The notes under the pieces were generated by a model that was not told where the DNA came from, ran no database searches, and saw nothing but the letters and a program-made list of their open reading frames with translations. DNA of 64,000 nucleotides from Marinifilum sp. N1E240 (GTDB lineage: Bacteria; Bacteroidota; Bacteroidia; Bacteroidales; Marinifilaceae). The stretch lies in assembly GCF_009295825.1 (NCBI RefSeq), contig NZ_WHKF01000004.1, positions 186,001 to 250,000 of the forward strand. Reading direction: 5' to 3'. The position numbers and the translations under genes are program-made. Shown piece after piece: positions 16,397 to 24,348 of this stretch (position 1 is the stretch's first letter; the number at the start of each line of letters is the position of its first letter).

Positions 16397-17407
16397 ATGA
16401 AGAACCTTTACACATTTATTCTATTTCTCACGATGAGTTTTAATTTACTTGGTCAAAATTCTACCAAGGATTTTTCAATAACAGTGCCTGAAAACAAAGT
16501 TTCTAATAGCTTATACAGTAAAATTGAGCTCTTAGACTGTAGAATTGACACCAGCCATTTAGGTGTTGTGCAAGTTGGCATGTTGAATAGAAAGGCGAAA
16601 GTAATCCCCGAAGTTAGCTTATCTTCTCAGCTAAATGATATAATGAGTGAAATTATTGATTCTTCTGCTTTAAATGGAGAGCTGCTTTTTCAAATTAGAA
16701 AGCTATCATTTGCTGAAATCACTAAAGCTACTAGCGAAAAAGGATACTTTTATTTGCGAGCTGTTCTATATTCTAAGCAAGGCGAGAGATATCATAAACT
16801 ATCGGATATAGATACTCTTTCGATTGTTAAAGGCATGGATGTCACTAAAAAAATATTTAGAACTGGTAGCAAGGTAATGACAGATTTTATTAGTCAGAAT
16901 TTAAACAAAGAGGTCAAGGATTTAGAGTCATATTCATATCATGAGATTGTGAAGTTAGATAGTTGTGAGAAAAGAAAATTGAAGCTCTACAATACTAAGA
17001 ATTATAAGGATGGATTGTACTATACTTTTGGATCATTCAGAGATCAGGAGCCGGATAATGAAGTGTTCGTGAAAAGAAGGAAGGATCTGAGTATTGCATC
17101 GGTAAAAGTACATGATGAATTTAACCAACTTGTGAAAGTGAAATCTAAAAATATTTATGCAATTGTGGAAGATGGACAAGCATATATAGCCACAAAATAT
17201 GGTTATTACAATCTGTGTAAAAGTGATGATTACTTTTATTTTGTAGGAGATGTTGAAGCAACAGCTAACTCAGCTGATGTAGTTGCAGCTGGAGCATTTT
17301 TTGGTGTGTTGGGTGGTTTGTTAGCTTCAGGAGCCAGGGGAACTAAATACTTTATCGTTATCGATCATATTAATGGTGGATTTATTTTGTATAAAGAAAT
17401 TGGATAA
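16397..17407 (+). CDS. Secreted protein of unknown function
   Basis: 336 residues with a Sec signal peptide (MKNLYTFILFLTMSFNLLGQ). The middle is mixed alpha/beta (LLDCRIDTSHLGVVQVGMLN, FYLRAVLYSKQGERYHKLS). A glycine/alanine-rich hydrophobic stretch near 300-320 (VVAAGAFFGVLGGLLASGA) may be a membrane or glycine-zipper segment. No family is recognised. It lies 10 nt after the DUF3788 gene and may share its transcript. Confidence 0.6.
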   Translation: MKNLYTFILFLTMSFNLLGQNSTKDFSITVPENKVSNSLYSKIELLDCRIDTSHLGVVQVGMLNRKAKVIPEVSLSSQLNDIMSEIIDSSALNGELLFQIRKLSFAEITKATSEKGYFYLRAVLYSKQGERYHKLSDIDTLSIVKGMDVTKKIFRTGSKVMTDFISQNLNKEVKDLESYSYHEIVKLDSCEKRKLKLYNTKNYKDGLYYTFGSFRDQEPDNEVFVKRRKDLSIASVKVHDEFNQLVKVKSKNIYAIVEDGQAYIATKYGYYNLCKSDDYFYFVGDVEATANSADVVAAGAFFGVLGGLLASGARGTKYFIVIDHINGGFILYKEIG

Positions 17408-17438
17408 TTTATCTTATTGGCATTAAAAATATAGTAAA

Positions 17439-17873
17439 ATGGAAGACAGAACAACACCAATCATCACTGAACAAATATTTACTAAATCAAAAGAGCAGGT
17501 TTGGAAAGCAATTACCGATCCTAATGAAATGCGATTGTGGTTTTTCGAAAATATGCCCGATTATTTAGCCAAGGTAGGCTTTGAAACCAAATTTAATGTG
17601 GATGCAGGAGAAAGACAATTCATGCATCTGTGGAAAATTACAGAAGTTATTCCAATGCAAAAGTTGGTGTGTAACTGGCAGTACGAAGGCTACACAGGAA
17701 GTGCCGATGTTATCTACGAACTAGAGGATGAGGGAAGCAATTGCAAATTAAGAGTAACAGCTATTGGTTTACATACTTTTGATAGGAATGTACCTGAATT
17801 TACATGCGAAAGCTGTCAGGGTGGCTGGCACTATTTTATCAATCAACGCTTAAAAGAGTATTTTCAGAAATAA
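17439..17873 (+). CDS. SRPBCC (AHSA1-like) domain protein
   Basis: 144 residues forming one START/Bet v1-type domain: ITEQIFTKSKEQVWKAITDP at the start, MRLWFFENMP, then the family's C-terminal helix GGWHYFINQRLKEYF. These proteins bind hydrophobic ligands or, in eukaryotes, activate Hsp90; the bacterial role is usually unknown. The stop codon overlaps the ATG of the next gene (TAATG), so the two are probably translationally coupled. Confidence 0.85.
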   Translation: MEDRTTPIITEQIFTKSKEQVWKAITDPNEMRLWFFENMPDYLAKVGFETKFNVDAGERQFMHLWKITEVIPMQKLVCNWQYEGYTGSADVIYELEDEGSNCKLRVTAIGLHTFDRNVPEFTCESCQGGWHYFINQRLKEYFQK

Positions 17874-18679
17874 TGAGTAGAATATTGAAGTATTTAGGAA
17901 GAGCTTTTCTATTTGTTGTATTAACAGTTGTTAGTCAAGTAGGAGGTTTGGTGTATTTTTTGAGTGCGATTTTAAGTAATCGGATTAGAGTCAGATTTTC
18001 TGGAAAAGGATTCCTGATTTTTATAATGCTTTATGTGCTGACCACATTTCTAATAATACCATATACAGCACCTTTTTTTGGTCGAGAGAAAATTAAGAAT
18101 AACAGTCATTTACAAGCAGCTAATTATTTGAGTATATTCTTGAATAGAAACTATGTTACGCCTGAAACAAATGTCTTTCTACAAAATATTTCAAATCATC
18201 TAGACAAAGCAAATTCGGATGTTCATGCTCGTTATCTCGATGCCTGCTTTCCTTTTTTTAAGGGTTTTCCTTTGTTACCGCATCTTAGTCATAAGGATGG
18301 TTGCAAAATTGACTTTAGCTTGGTGTATGAAGATGAGGATAGAAAAGTTGTAAATAAAGGAAAATCGAGAAGTGGCTATGGTGTTTTTGAAGACGCTAAA
18401 GATAATGAGTTCAATCAATGTTCTGATTGTTTGCAAAAAGGCTATTTCCAATACGATTATCCAAAATATTTAACTTTAGGAAAAATCAATTCTGAATTAA
18501 AATTTTCGAAGAAAGGAACGAAGGAATTGATAGATGCGATTTTGAGTCAGAAAGTACTAAGTAAAATGTTTATTGAACCACACCTTAAAAATAGAATGAA
18601 TTTAAGTGATAGTAGAATTAGATTTCATGGATGTGGAGCTGTAAGGCATGATGATCATATTCATGTTCAAATCAATTGA
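17873..18679 (+). CDS. Membrane-anchored LAS-type metallopeptidase-like protein
   Basis: 268 residues from the ATG that overlaps the SRPBCC stop codon. Two N-terminal hydrophobic segments (about 10-30 and 43-62) are followed by a soluble domain. In it I see SHKDGCKIDF (HxxGxxxD) and, at the end, CGAVRHDDHIHVQ (HxH). That is the zinc-ligand arrangement of LAS peptidases such as MepA and D-Ala-D-Ala peptidases, which cut peptidoglycan cross-links. The motif match is my own reading, and overall similarity to MepA is low. It may be a periplasmic cell-wall hydrolase. Confidence 0.5.
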   Translation: MSRILKYLGRAFLFVVLTVVSQVGGLVYFLSAILSNRIRVRFSGKGFLIFIMLYVLTTFLIIPYTAPFFGREKIKNNSHLQAANYLSIFLNRNYVTPETNVFLQNISNHLDKANSDVHARYLDACFPFFKGFPLLPHLSHKDGCKIDFSLVYEDEDRKVVNKGKSRSGYGVFEDAKDNEFNQCSDCLQKGYFQYDYPKYLTLGKINSELKFSKKGTKELIDAILSQKVLSKMFIEPHLKNRMNLSDSRIRFHGCGAVRHDDHIHVQIN

Positions 18680-18722
18680 AAAATTGAGCTGTTAAAGGTG
18701 AAATAAGATAAATTTCTTTCTT

Positions 18723-19874
18723 ATGAAAAAATTGGTGCTTTGTTTAATGGTAATATTTCCGGCAATACTGTCTGCTCAGGAAATTAAATCTGTTCAAATC
18801 CATTCTGAGATTTTGAATCAACAAAGAGAGATCTTGGTTTATTTACCCTGGCAGTATAAAACCGAGCCTAATCGAAAATTTGAGACCATTTATGTTTTCG
18901 ATGCACAGGCTAGACAATATTTCGATTTTGTTCATTCCAGCATGAATTTTATAAATGAACAGTTTCCTATGATTGTGGTCGGAATTAAGTCTCCGCAAAG
19001 AGGTTTTGATTTTTTACCTAAAAACAATTATCAGCAAACATTTGAGAATAGAAGAGGAATGCTCGGCAAAGCAGATCAGTTTATGGATTTTATAAAGGAT
19101 GAACTTATTCCGCATATGAATAGCAACTACAGAGTGTTATCTGAGAGAATTGCTATTGGTCATTCTAATGGGGGAACATTTATTTCCTATTGTTTAATGG
19201 AAAATCCAAGTATGTTTAATGCTTATATCAATGTTTCGCCAAACTTTGCTTACGACAAATCTCAATTTGTAAATCGATTTAAAAAATTCAATTTAGATAT
19301 TTTAGATTCCAAAAAATACTACTATTTGTGTAAAGCAAATGAATCAGGAGCTGGATGGAAGTCATCAAATAAGAAAGTTAAAGCATTATTTGAGAGTAAG
19401 ATATATAGCAAGAAGTTTCACTTTGAATTCGATGATTTTTCTAATACGGATGATCATAGCTCTGTTTTTACCTTTGGAACTTTACAAGGTTTAAAAAAGT
19501 ACATTGATTATCAGTTTCTCACATCCAATAAATTAATTCAATATTACGATCGTTTGGAAAGTAATAAGGAGTTGAAATTAGGATCAGAAGAAATTAATAG
19601 CCTTGCATACGCACTTTTTAGAAAAGAGAAAGCAAATGACGCTATACAAGTTATTGAGTGGGGGATTAGAAAATATCCACTGTCCCATAATTTATATGAT
19701 AGCAAGGGAGAATTTCAAGAGTTTATGGGATATAGGGGAAGAGCTATGGCTTCCTATCAAAAAGCTATTGATGTGTTGATGGAACAAAAATCCACATTGC
19801 CTATGGCATTTTATGAGCAAAGGTTAAGATTGTATCGGGAGAGTATAAATCGCATTAGTATTGAGAAGAAATAA
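18723..19874 (+). CDS. Alpha/beta hydrolase, esterase D-like, with C-terminal helical repeats
   Basis: 383 residues with a signal peptide (MKKLVLCLMVIFPAILSAQ). The esterase domain resembles the IroE/Fes and esterase D group: VYLPWQYKTEPNRKFETIYV, MIVVGIKSP, and the nucleophile motif GHSNGG with Ser148. A candidate His is in DDHSSV near 245. The C-terminal 100 residues look like TPR helices (AYALFRKEKANDAIQVIEWG, YRGRAMASYQKAIDVL). Probably a periplasmic carboxylesterase; substrate unknown. Confidence 0.82.
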   Translation: MKKLVLCLMVIFPAILSAQEIKSVQIHSEILNQQREILVYLPWQYKTEPNRKFETIYVFDAQARQYFDFVHSSMNFINEQFPMIVVGIKSPQRGFDFLPKNNYQQTFENRRGMLGKADQFMDFIKDELIPHMNSNYRVLSERIAIGHSNGGTFISYCLMENPSMFNAYINVSPNFAYDKSQFVNRFKKFNLDILDSKKYYYLCKANESGAGWKSSNKKVKALFESKIYSKKFHFEFDDFSNTDDHSSVFTFGTLQGLKKYIDYQFLTSNKLIQYYDRLESNKELKLGSEEINSLAYALFRKEKANDAIQVIEWGIRKYPLSHNLYDSKGEFQEFMGYRGRAMASYQKAIDVLMEQKSTLPMAFYEQRLRLYRESINRISIEKK

Positions 19875-19924
19875 AAAAATGGATTGATACATGATTTTTA
19901 TATTGAATTACCAATTTGCATCAA

Positions 19925-20012
19925 AGAAAAAGGATCTTCACCCAGGCTTTTCTTCTAACCACTATTTACTAACCTAAATCTAATCTATGAAAAAAACATT
20001 TTACTGTTTTGT
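19925..20012 (-). ncRNA. Predicted small RNA unit 1 (decayed terminator)
   Basis: Minus-strand -7 box TACATTTG at 20026-20019, then the conserved core. The expected terminator hairpin lacks its GCCTGGGT arm (GGATCTTC instead), so this copy may be non-functional or read through. Ends are estimates. Confidence 0.25.
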
Positions 20013-20104
20013 ATGATACAAATGTAGTTGGTAAAACAGTTAAGTGGATTGAATAAATGTTAAGGGATTGTAAATGTATGCTTTAGATGCTTGAGTTTAT
20101 TCCA

Positions 20105-20196
20105 AAGAAAAAGCCTGGGTCCCCACCCAGGCTTTTCTTCTAACCACTATTTACTAACCTAAATCTAATCTATGAAAAAACGTTTTACTGTTTTGT
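20105..20196 (-). ncRNA. Predicted small RNA unit 2
   Basis: Minus-strand -7 box TACATTTG at 20210-20203 predicts a start near 20196. The RNA would contain the GTTAG-rich core (GGTTAGTAAATAGTGGTTAG) and end at an 11-bp hairpin (20110-20120 with 20125-20135) followed by five U. Ends are estimates from sequence. Alternative: the plus strand holds a 22-codon frame (20172-20240). Confidence 0.4.
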
Positions 20197-20288
20197 ATGA
20201 TACAAATGTAGTTGGTAAAACAGTTAAGTGGATTGAATAAATGTTAAAGGATTATAAATGTATGCTTTAGATGCTTGAGTTTATTCCA

Positions 20289-20380
20289 AAGAAAAAGCCT
20301 GGGTCCCCACCCAGGCTTTTCTTCTAACCACTATTTACTAACCTAAATCTAATCTATGAAAAAACGTTTTACTGTTTTGT
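20289..20380 (-). ncRNA. Predicted small RNA unit 3
   Basis: Near-identical to unit 2: -7 box TACATTTG at 20394-20387 on the minus strand, the same core, and a perfect 11-bp GC-rich terminator hairpin with a U-run. Ends are estimated. Confidence 0.4.
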
Positions 20381-20472
20381 ATGATACAAATGTAGTTGGT
20401 AAAACAGTTAAGTGGATTGAATAAATGTTAAAGGATTATAAATGTATGTTTTAGATGCTTGAGTTTATTCCA

Positions 20473-20564
20473 AAGAAAAAGCCTGGGTCCCCACCCAGGC
20501 TTTTCTTCTAACCACTATTTACTAACCTAAATCTAATCTATGAAAAAACGTTTTACTGTTTTGT
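20473..20564 (-). ncRNA. Predicted small RNA unit 4
   Basis: Minus-strand -7 box TACATTTG at 20578-20571, same core and terminator hairpin as units 2 and 3, with a few substitutions near the promoter end (GGTACA for GATACA on the plus strand). Ends are estimated. Confidence 0.4.
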
Positions 20565-20664
20565 ATGGTACAAATGTAGTCGGTAAAACAGTTAAGTGGA
20601 TTAAATAAATGTTAAAGGATTATAAAAGAAGAGTTAATAGTACTTTATTAAAAGTTATAGCAAC

Positions 20665-20755
20665 GAAAAATCCCGAACGGGCGTCCGGGATTCTCTCTAA
20701 CCACTAATTACTAACCTAAATCTTTAATCTATGAAAAATACTACTTGTTGTAGTA
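20665..20755 (-). ncRNA. Predicted small RNA unit 5 (diverged)
   Basis: A different hairpin (AATCCCG 20669-20675 with CGGGATT 20686-20692, five U on the minus strand) and a different 5' segment, but the same core (GGTTAGTAATTAGTGGTTAG). A consensus -7 box TACCTTTG (20769-20762) lies at almost the same distance from the core as in units 1-4 (40 versus 38 nt). The 5' segment can fold as TACTAC/GTAGTA. Conserved layout with changed sequence supports a transcribed unit. Confidence 0.4.
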
Positions 20756-21048
20756 CATTACCAAAGGTATGAAAATCAAAGGTTAACTCATGATAAGAAG
20801 TGTTAAAAAAGATTAAAAACCAATATGGTAAGGGGGGTTAAACAGTTGTATTTTGTGTTTTATCGATGATTAAATACGATTCGTTGGAGGAAATGTTTTT
20901 TAGAAAAATCTAAAAAAAATTAGCTAGAACTGCTTTTTATTTAATTTTTTTGTAAAAATGTTTTATTCCATAGCTCAAGTAATTTGTCTAAATTAGTGCC
21001 TTATCAGAAAACCAAGACTATTAGCACCAATAATTCTAATTTTACCTC

Positions 21049-24000
21049 ATGAATGAATCCTTACTGAATGCCTTGATGCGACTTTTTGCCATTATTGTTG
21101 ATGAGCAAAAGCTTGGCTTTGAGATGGCGGCACGTGATGTTGTTGCCAGTTGGCTTCAGAAACAGTTTAGTAAAGAGTGGATTGAGCACTATCTTGAAAA
21201 TTTTGATCGTTTTTTGAGGGAATCGTATTACGAGGATGGAAATAAAGATTCATTGCGTAAAAAGCATGAACAAGTTGCAAATATTTGTTTGAAATTAGCT
21301 GAAGAGGCTGAACAGGAACAAAAGGTCTGGGTGATGCTTCAATTGCTAGAGTTTATAGATGATACAGAATTCACAGGTCCTGAAGAACTTGATTTTGTAA
21401 AGACTGTATCTAAATCATTTCGTATTCCCAAACACGAGTTTGAATATGGTCGCCAATTTTTAATTGGAGATGAGTACTCAATTCCATTCAACGAACATTT
21501 ACTCCTAATTGATAACAATGAAAATTGGGAACATGAGGTAGTCAAGCATATCTATAGTCCTCGATTGCGTGGGAGAATATTTATTCTTCACCTAGAAAGT
21601 ACAAATACTTTAATCATGAAGTATTTTGGAGAGTATAACCTCTTTTTGAATGGGCACAATGTGAAATTGGATAGGGGCTATATTCTTTCGTTTGGATCTG
21701 TGGTTCGAAGTCCGCGAATTGACCCGATTTATTACTCACAGATTTCGTCGGTGTTTATTGAGAGAAGAAATTTATCAGATATTGAATTTATTGCTAAAGA
21801 AGTAGAGTTTAATTTTCCTGGATCAAATAATGGTTTGCAACCTGTTAGCATGAAAATGGAATCAGGTCAAATGGTTGGAGTAATGGGAGGAAGTGGAACT
21901 GGGAAGTCCACATTTTTGAATGTTCTGAATGGAAATCTTCCACTAAAGAATGGTGAGATTTTTATCAATGGTTACAATTTGCATATCGATAAGGAAAAAT
22001 TAAGAGGAGTTATCGGTTATGTTCCTCAAGATGACTTATTAGTTGAAGAGCTGACTGTATACGAAAACTTATATTACAATGCTAAATTGTGTTTCGATGA
22101 TACTTCTGATGAAATAATAGAGAAGATCATTGATAAAACAATTGAAGATTTTGATTTGGTTGAGGCTCGTGACCTTAAAGTTGGAGATCCGATTAATAAA
22201 GTTCTTAGCGGTGGTCAGCGTAAGCGCTTGAATATTGCATTAGAATTGATGCGAGAACCATCTGTACTTTTTGTAGATGAACCTACTTCGGGCTTATCAA
22301 GTATGGATTCTGAAAAGGTGATGATTCTTTTAAAGAGACAGGTTTTAAAAGGAAAACTTGTGATCTGTAATATCCATCAACCATCTTCCGATATTTTTAA
22401 ATTGCTTGATAAATTGGTGATGATGGATCAGGGGGGAAAGGTAATTTATTTTGGAAATCCTATTGATGCGGTTGTTTATTTTAAAACGCAATCACACTAT
22501 GTAAAAGCTGATGAAAGTGAGTGCCTGACTTGTGGTAACGTAAGTTCTGAGCAAATTTTACGGATTATTGAAGCTCGTATGATGAACGAGTATGGCAAGC
22601 AAATTCGTAAACGTAAGAGAAGCTCCGAGGAGTGGTATGAATTGTATCAGGAGAATATAGAAAATAAAACAAAGGTTACTAAACCAAAACGTAAGAAGCT
22701 TATTCCTAAAAACTATTTTAGTATTCCGAAGCGTTGGGATCAGTTAAAGATATATTTGTCGAGAGATATAAAATCAAAGTTAAGCAATCGACAATACATG
22801 TTGATAACCTTGCTGGAAGCACCGTTATTGGCTGTTATTCTTGGATATTTTACAAAATATATCAGTGGGGCAGATGTTGATCATCCTATTTATGTCTTTT
22901 CGAAGAATGAGAACATCCCTTCATTTATATTTATGGCTGTGGTTGTAGCCTTATTTTTAGGCTTAATCATATCCGCTGAGGAAATTCTGCATGATAGAAG
23001 GATGATGAAACGAGAGCAGTTTCTTAATTTAAGCCGCTCCAGTTATTTGAATTCCAAAGTCATTATACTCCTCATTATATCAGCAATTCAGACCTTCTTA
23101 TTTGTTTTGTTTGCAAATACTATTCTTGAGATCAAAGATCTTAGTATGGAATATTGGCTTGTTCTTTATACAGCTTCTGCCTGTGCCAATCTAATTGGAT
23201 TAAACTTATCGGCAGGTCTTAATTCAGTTGTTGCAGTTTATGTATCCATTCCATTTATTTTGGTGCCACAACTGTTGTTTTCTGGTGTAATTGTTAGTTT
23301 TAATAAACTTCACCCAGCAATAACAACTCAAAAGTATGTGCCCATTGTTGGTGATTTAATGACATCTCGTTGGGCTTATGAAGCTTTGGTGGTAGAGCAG
23401 TTCAAGAACAATGATTTTCAATCTCAATTTTTTCCATATGAACAAAAAATGAGTGAAGTCTCTTTTCGCTCATCATTCTTGCTTCCTTCTCTGAAACAAA
23501 CTTATAATTCATGGTTAAAAAAAGAGAATGAAAAAGATTTTCGATTGATAAAAAATGAATTGAGTAAACTATCGAATATCTATAATCTTCCTGAGGATAT
23601 TGAAATATCTCGAATTGCTTTGCGTCATTCAGAGGAAAAAGTAAATGCATGGTTAGATAGAATAAAACAGGCTGGTTGGGCTGAATATAAAACTCAATCG
23701 AATGAACGTGATAAAGTATTTGGTGGTCTAATTAATAGCTTGGGGGATCGTAATAAAGTGATTGAATTCAAGCAAGATTACCATAACGAAGCCATTGAGC
23801 AGATTGTTTTAAATCGAAGAGAAATCAATAAGCTTATAAAGTATGAAGAAGAGTTTATTCAGCTAAAAGATCCAGTTTTTCAGACGCCTATTTATAAGAA
23901 TGGGCGAGCACATTTTTTCGCATCTCAAAAGAGGCTCGGTAATTTTTTAATTGATACTTTTTGGTTCAATGTTATTATCATTTGGCTGACTACAATCATC

Positions 24001-24117
24001 TTTTATTTCTCTTTGTATTTTGATTTACTGCGCAGAGCAATACTTCTTATTGAAATATTCTGGGTTACTATCTTACCAGAAGGACATATTCGTATTACCC
24101 GAAAACGTCAGAAATAA
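21049..24117 (+). CDS. ABCG-like ABC transporter, fused ATPase and permease
   Basis: 1022 residues. An N-terminal helical domain (about 1-130) and an FHA-like beta segment (about 190-240) precede the ATPase: Walker A GGSGTGKST near 280, signature LSGGQRKRLNIALEL near 385, Walker B VLFVDEPTSGLSSMDSE near 405. This is the eye-pigment/ABCG order, ATPase first. A membrane domain follows (about 580-790, including FIFMAVVVALFLGLIIS and VVAVYVSIPFILVPQLLFSG), then a charged helical region and a last membrane helix near 970. Substrate unknown. The gene at the left window edge is a paralogue by its N-terminus. Confidence 0.85.
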   Translation: MNESLLNALMRLFAIIVDEQKLGFEMAARDVVASWLQKQFSKEWIEHYLENFDRFLRESYYEDGNKDSLRKKHEQVANICLKLAEEAEQEQKVWVMLQLLEFIDDTEFTGPEELDFVKTVSKSFRIPKHEFEYGRQFLIGDEYSIPFNEHLLLIDNNENWEHEVVKHIYSPRLRGRIFILHLESTNTLIMKYFGEYNLFLNGHNVKLDRGYILSFGSVVRSPRIDPIYYSQISSVFIERRNLSDIEFIAKEVEFNFPGSNNGLQPVSMKMESGQMVGVMGGSGTGKSTFLNVLNGNLPLKNGEIFINGYNLHIDKEKLRGVIGYVPQDDLLVEELTVYENLYYNAKLCFDDTSDEIIEKIIDKTIEDFDLVEARDLKVGDPINKVLSGGQRKRLNIALELMREPSVLFVDEPTSGLSSMDSEKVMILLKRQVLKGKLVICNIHQPSSDIFKLLDKLVMMDQGGKVIYFGNPIDAVVYFKTQSHYVKADESECLTCGNVSSEQILRIIEARMMNEYGKQIRKRKRSSEEWYELYQENIENKTKVTKPKRKKLIPKNYFSIPKRWDQLKIYLSRDIKSKLSNRQYMLITLLEAPLLAVILGYFTKYISGADVDHPIYVFSKNENIPSFIFMAVVVALFLGLIISAEEILHDRRMMKREQFLNLSRSSYLNSKVIILLIISAIQTFLFVLFANTILEIKDLSMEYWLVLYTASACANLIGLNLSAGLNSVVAVYVSIPFILVPQLLFSGVIVSFNKLHPAITTQKYVPIVGDLMTSRWAYEALVVEQFKNNDFQSQFFPYEQKMSEVSFRSSFLLPSLKQTYNSWLKKENEKDFRLIKNELSKLSNIYNLPEDIEISRIALRHSEEKVNAWLDRIKQAGWAEYKTQSNERDKVFGGLINSLGDRNKVIEFKQDYHNEAIEQIVLNRREINKLIKYEEEFIQLKDPVFQTPIYKNGRAHFFASQKRLGNFLIDTFWFNVIIIWLTTIIFYFSLYFDLLRRAILLIEIFWVTILPEGHIRITRKRQK

Positions 24118-24126
24118 TATTACTAC

Positions 24127-24158
24127 AAAAGGGTTGATCGTGTATCAACCTTTTTTTG
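24127..24158 (+). terminator. Terminator after the ABC transporter
   Basis: GGTTGAT (24132-24138) pairs with ATCAACC (24144-24150), followed by seven T. Confidence 0.75.
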
Positions 24159-24254
24159 ATTTTGAAATCACCAATAGTAGCAATCATATCGCTCTAGTGT
24201 ATTAAATTCACGTTAAAAGTCTTTTTTGTATTATTTCTTCATTTTTTGGTATCG

Positions 24255-24262
24255 TATTTTTG
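24255..24262 (+). promoter_or_regulatory. -7 box upstream of the GH47 gene
   Basis: TATTTTTG fits TAnnTTTG and would give a leader of about 80 nt before the ATG at 24349. No -33 box at the right spacing, so tentative. Confidence 0.3.
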
Positions 24263-24348
24263 AGGAAGATTTGAATTTATTGACAAAATTGCAATATCTG
24301 TTAATTTTAAATTTGAGAGAATTGACAAAGAATAAAATTGAATTTATA

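Larger units (their letters stand above)
19921..20627. repeat. Tandem array of four ~184-bp units
   Basis: The hairpin arm CCCAGGCTTTT recurs at 19941, 20126, 20310 and 20494 (periods 185, 184, 184). Units 2-4 differ at only a few bases; unit 1 has a damaged left hairpin arm and one extra A. Each unit holds a GC-rich hairpin, a CTAACCACTATTTACTAACC core and, on the minus strand, a TACATTTG -7 box. An inverted repeat ACTGTTTT/AAAACAGT brackets the -7 box. Confidence 0.92.
19875..21048. other. Gene-free region holding the tandem repeat array
   Basis: 1174 bp without a conventional gene. It holds four ~184-bp tandem units (19921-20627), a fifth diverged unit (20636-20790), and about 260 bp of AT-rich DNA before the ABC transporter, in which no confident promoter is seen. 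Units are listed separately. Confidence 0.8.

Noticed and set aside
19921-20627. Tandem repeats as a CRISPR array
   Set aside because: Units are ~184 bp and near-identical along their whole length; there are no short repeats with variable spacers and no cas genes.
20780-21048. Promoter of the 21-kb ABC transporter
   Set aside because: TAATTTG near 20980 has only a one-base gap and no -33 partner at the usual spacing, so no call was made.
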